A program made the position numbers and the translations under genes. A stretch of DNA of 64,000 nt from Lutibacter maritimus (GTDB taxonomy: Bacteria > Bacteroidota > Bacteroidia > Flavobacteriales > Flavobacteriaceae). The stretch covers positions 175,385-239,384 of the forward strand of contig NZ_FOZP01000007.1 of the NCBI RefSeq assembly GCF_900116115.1. Reading direction: 5' to 3'. Positions 62,901 to 64,000 of this stretch are shown here, piece after piece (the stretch's first letter is position 1; each line of letters opens with the position of its first letter). Below the pieces are notes generated by a model, which was not told the origin of the DNA, searched no databases, and worked only from the letters and a program-made list of their open reading frames with translations.

Positions 62901-63285
62901 TGCGCCGTTTAATGTGTTTGTAAATAATCAACAAGTATTACAAACCTCAGCACCTTCTTTTTCAGTATCAATAAAACAAGGCGATTTACTTCAGGTAAAA
63001 ACAGCTGTAGATTGTGAGGGAGTATTTTCTAAATCAATTAATTTATTGGAAAATATTGTTGCCTATCCAAATCCAACAAATGGTCAATTTGAAATTACGT
63101 TGCCAACAACTGAAAAGGAAATAACCATAGGTTTATACAATACGTATGGACAATTACTATCAAAACAAACCTATCCAATTATTTCAGGAAAAGTACAGTT
63201 ATCTATTGATAATAAACCGGCAGGATTGTATCTTGCAAAGGTTTATTTAGATAATCCTATTACACTTAAAATAGTTAAAAAATAA
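59989..63285 (+). CDS. Multidomain GH13 alpha-amylase secreted by the type IX system
   Basis: A 1098-residue protein with a signal peptide ending PYITFS before Gln (mature QVTTTPS). The order is: N-terminal beta domains (about 20-230); a CBM48-like E-set domain (about 240-330, SVLLIGDFNNWENNTQYQLK); a GH13 barrel (about 365-740) with DVVFNHSYGQSP, the nucleophile Asp in IDGFRFDFTKGFS, Glu in PYVIFEHLSE and Asp in YMESHDEERL; a calcium-binding thrombospondin-3-like DDSDGDGIVDTKDLCPNT at about 835; further beta domains; and a type A C-terminal sorting domain from about 1023 (VAYPNPTNGQFEITLP to KIVKK). It is the likely extracellular starch degrader, taking the place of SusG. It lies behind two terminators yet has no clear promoter box of its own. 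Confidence 0.93.
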   Translation: MKIRLLLLLIIPYITFSQVTTTPSIPITTSSIKLTLNTTGTELEGITGDIYAHTGVTIDNTRWQNVIAEWGVNTPKAKLTKSTTNSNIYTIDITPDVYSFYNVESSKKITEICVVFRSADGTKQTRPDIFIPLYEAGLNVAFTSPSNGSVFNLNSVTTISAESSIDANLEIFVNGVSKKTIANSKTISTPYTFLSSGNYTLKVKATSATETKETEISVYVKSPTQVAAIPANAKKGVNINNDNTVTFVLEAPNKNSVLLIGDFNNWENNTQYQLKKDTSNPDLFWITLNNLDPNTEYAYQYLVDYTIKIADPYSEKILDPWTDQYIKSGNYPNLKAYPTNLTTGYVSTFLINEPIYSWNVSNFIKPSQNNLIIYELHLRDFTESDSYNEALTKLDYLKNLGINAIELMPINEFEGADSWGYNPALYMALDKAYGTKNDFKKFVDACHERGIAVLADVVFNHSYGQSPLLQMYWDAANNKPAADNPWYNQNHNLVDNTNAHWGYDFNHESTYTKNFFKDVLSYWMNEYKIDGFRFDFTKGFSNTLYYGADNWASAYDPSRIAILKNYASHVWSNNPTNKPYVIFEHLSENSEEKELANFGIMLWGNLNHNYNQNTMGFSSDADINWISYKQRGWNLPNLVGYMESHDEERLMYKNLQYGNSNATYNVKDLNTALSRQELAGLFFFTIPGPKMIWQFGELGYDVSINDPGRVDRKPIRWEYFDNSNRKQIYNTWATLNEFKKQQPVFNTTDFTLNVGSLTKTILLKHSSTDVVIVGNFDIVSKTIIAQFSKTGTWYEYFTGEEKNIVNTSTSITLNPGEYKMYSSVKLLDPRGGTANDDSDGDGIVDTKDLCPNTPLGSQVNATGCPIFSLPASNFTVTAISETCPNKNNGQLKITAQETYPYVASINGTAYNFTNNSLTVNNLQPATYNVCITVTGKTYEQCYIVKIDPGKTVSAKTSVAASKVEITMEQGTAPFNVFVNNQQVLQTSAPSFSVSIKQGDLLQVKTAVDCEGVFSKSINLLENIVAYPNPTNGQFEITLPTTEKEITIGLYNTYGQLLSKQTYPIISGKVQLSIDNKPAGLYLAKVYLDNPITLKIVKK

Positions 63286-63298
63286 AATAACTTAACGA

Positions 63299-64000
63299 AT
63301 GAAAAAACTTTTATATACAATTGCATTAACGAGTATTTTAATTTCTTGCGGCGGCGGTGGCGGCGGAGATACCCCTCCAGATCCTGTAGAAACAAATGAG
63401 GCTCCATCAACACCAACACTAACATATCCAACAAATAATATGTTATGCATAGATAATTCGGTGCCATTTACTTGGAATGTTTCATCAGATCCTGAAGGAA
63501 ATACAATTACATACCAAATACAAGTAGCCAAAGACAATCAATTTTCTCAAATTGCACATACTTTAACAAGTACAACTGCGGCTCAAACAATTGCATTAGA
63601 GAAAGGGGTTGCTTATTATTGGAGAGTAAAAGCTACAGATAGTAAAAATGCATCCAGTAATTATTCCTCAACATTTCAGTTTTATACAGAAGGAACAGGA
63701 GTAACCAATCATTTACCTTTTGCACCAGTACTTGTAAAACCAGTATTAAATGCAACTGTACAAACAGCTACAGCTACATTAGAATGGACCGCTAGTGATG
63801 TGGATACTTCTGATGCGTTAACCTATGATGTATATGTTGGAACATCCAATCCGCCAACAGCAAAACTAGGGGATAATATCTCGGCAAATTCTTTAACCGT
63901 GTCTGTGAACGCTTCAACCAATTATTACTGGAAAGTTGTTGTGAAAGACAATAAAGGCGGTCAAACAATTGGGCAAATTTGGAACTTTGTAACGGATTAA
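63299..64000 (+). CDS. Lipoprotein with two fibronectin-III-like domains
   Basis: A 233-residue protein that ends with a stop at the last bases of the window, so it appears complete. The lipoprotein signal ends at Cys17 (SILISC), followed by six glycines and DTPPDPVE. Two fibronectin-III-like domains follow, at about 35-130 (PSTPTLTYPTNNMLCIDNSV, YYWRVKATDSKNASSNYSST) and about 140-233 (LPFAPVLVKPVLNATVQTAT, YYWKVVVKDNKGGQTIGQIW). No enzyme motif is seen. It starts 13 bases after the secreted amylase and is probably co-transcribed, so it may be a surface or periplasmic binding accessory. The glycine run is encoded by a locally GC-rich stretch. Confidence 0.8.
   Translation: MKKLLYTIALTSILISCGGGGGGDTPPDPVETNEAPSTPTLTYPTNNMLCIDNSVPFTWNVSSDPEGNTITYQIQVAKDNQFSQIAHTLTSTTAAQTIALEKGVAYYWRVKATDSKNASSNYSSTFQFYTEGTGVTNHLPFAPVLVKPVLNATVQTATATLEWTASDVDTSDALTYDVYVGTSNPPTAKLGDNISANSLTVSVNASTNYYWKVVVKDNKGGQTIGQIWNFVTD

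Noticed and set aside
63299..64000. Last gene as a truncated fragment cut by the window end
   Set aside because: A stop codon is complete at 63998-64000 and both fibronectin-like domains look whole, so the gene is treated as complete, though a frameshift cannot be excluded without the next bases.

Overview
The window is about 64 kb of AT-rich chromosome from a member of the Flavobacteriaceae (phylum Bacteroidota). The evidence is a type IX secretion and gliding locus (porV, porU, gldJ), a SusCDEF polysaccharide utilisation locus, TAnnTTTG-type promoter elements, many lipoproteins, and glutamine at the predicted +1 position after every recognisable signal peptidase I site. The genus cannot be fixed from the sequence alone. 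No prophage, insertion sequence, integrase or CRISPR array was seen.

Region 1 (1-9.8 kb) is mostly housekeeping. It holds a NIF3-family protein cut by the window start, a coiled-coil 'zinc-ribbon' protein that has lost its cysteines, a methyltransferase with a UbiA-like membrane protein, gcvP, pdhA-pdhC (E1 alpha and E2 of pyruvate dehydrogenase, with no E1 beta here) and rpmE2. Region 2 (9.8-16.2 kb) is a same-strand run: a glutaminyl-peptide cyclotransferase lipoprotein, a beta-helix lipoprotein, a short-chain dehydrogenase, a SprT-like protein, a mannose-1-phosphate guanylyltransferase and a DUF389 membrane protein. Region 3 (16.2-22.3 kb) has a TonB-dependent receptor, tRNA-Lys and tRNA-Tyr, an MlaE/MlaF-type lipid ABC transporter and a PafA-type alkaline phosphatase.

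Region 4 (22.3-36.1 kb) has porU-porV-cdd-globin-FabH-like on the minus strand, with gldJ and murF divergent on the plus strand. It is followed by an N-acetylglucosamine-kinase-like gene, gapA and pfkA. PorU and PorV process and dock type IX cargo, and GldJ supports gliding and secretion.

Region 5 (36.2-64 kb) is a complete starch/maltodextrin utilisation locus. A minus-strand operon encodes an MFS sugar transporter, beta-phosphoglucomutase, a GH65 phosphorylase, a SusA-like GH13, an esterase-like lipoprotein, GH31, GH13, GH97 (SusB-like) and another GH13. A LacI-family regulator (not SusR) is divergent from susC-susD-susE-susF, a large multidomain amylase with a type IX sorting domain, and a small lipoprotein. 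The lacI-susC gap holds two CG-centred palindromes exactly 31 bp apart.

Inferred working model: a type IX-secreted amylase attacks starch outside the cell. SusD/E/F, whose mature N termini are acidic like surface-export signals, bind the products and SusC imports them. Periplasmic GH97, GH31 and GH13 enzymes, with basic N termini where they are lipoproteins, trim them to maltose and glucose. The MFS protein takes maltose into the cytoplasm, and GH65 phosphorylase plus beta-phosphoglucomutase feed glucose-6-phosphate to glycolysis, whose pfkA and gapA lie just beyond the operon terminator. I did not find a wholly novel machine. The most interesting signals are the paired LacI operators, the lipoprotein N-terminal partition, the secreted amylase in place of a SusG lipoprotein, and several unexplained inverted repeats.
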